From the NCBI GenBank assembly GCA_023392645.1, contig JAEVYR010000484.1:1-5870 (forward strand): DNA of 5,870 nt, in the 5' to 3' direction. The notes under the pieces are model-generated. The model saw nothing but the letters and a program-made list of their open reading frames with translations. It made no database searches and was not told where the DNA came from. The first letter of the stretch is position 1. Each line of letters begins with the position of its first letter. The stretch is from Chloroflexota bacterium. Its GTDB lineage: Bacteria; Chloroflexota; Chloroflexia; Thermomicrobiales; UBA6265. Positions 5,810 through 5,870 of this stretch are shown here, one piece after another. The translations under genes were made by a program, and so were the position numbers.

Positions 5810-5870
5810 GTGTCGTCATTCTCTTCCGAACCCCAGTCGTTTTCCGCATCGGGACTCTCCGGCGCCGAGG
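5810..5870 (+). CDS. Start of an unidentified gene, 3' end outside window
   Basis: A GTG at 5810 is preceded by AAGGAA at 5799-5804, five bases away, and opens a frame that stays open to the window edge. The visible residues MSSFSSEPQSFSASGLSGAE are rich in serine and too few to identify a family. It would continue the plus-strand operon after a 31-nt gap. The overlapping TTG at 5808 opens another frame, so the reading frame is probable but not certain. Confidence 0.5.
   Translation, partial: MSSFSSEPQSFSASGLSGAE

Overview
The window is a dense, GC-rich bacterial segment. It carries four complete genes, one LLM-type oxidoreductase gene cut by the left edge and one gene start cut by the right edge. 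The mix of an LLM-type flavin/F420 oxidoreductase, a PIG-V-like GT-C transferase, a small secreted M1 peptidase, a stand-alone JAMM (M67) peptidase and DinB-fold proteins fits a Chloroflexota lineage such as Thermomicrobia, or an actinobacterium. No rRNA, tRNA or taxon-specific marker is present, so the taxonomy is an inference.

Layout. Positions 3-887 (+) hold the 3' part of an LLM-class oxidoreductase. Positions 888-1076 form a convergent intergenic region with no gene but several small hairpins, one of them a GC-rich palindrome resembling a dispersed repeat. Positions 3798-1077 (-) hold a two-gene operon: a secreted M1-family zinc metallopeptidase, whose stop codon overlaps by 11 nt the start of a multi-pass PIG-V-like glycosyltransferase. 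Positions 3799-4004 are a divergent control region with an inverted pair of TACAAT -10-like boxes and an imperfect 18-bp dyad. Positions 4005-5870 (+) hold a tight operon with gaps of 24-31 nt: an M67/JAMM metallopeptidase, a DinB-fold protein with a three-histidine metal site, a second DinB-fold protein that has lost two of those ligands, and the first codons of a further gene.

Working together. The minus-strand pair acts at the membrane or outside the cell: a secreted peptidase translationally coupled to a lipid-linked-sugar transferase. The plus-strand operon is cytosolic and joins a deubiquitinase-like peptidase to two DinB-fold proteins, one apparently metal-competent and one degenerate. 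No ubiquitin-like, ThiS/MoaD or E1-like partner is visible here. The two operons share one divergent region of about 206 bp and may be co-regulated.

I see no CRISPR array, insertion sequence, prophage or clearly new multi-gene system. The most noteworthy items are the JAMM plus active/degenerate DinB arrangement and the overlapping divergent promoter region.
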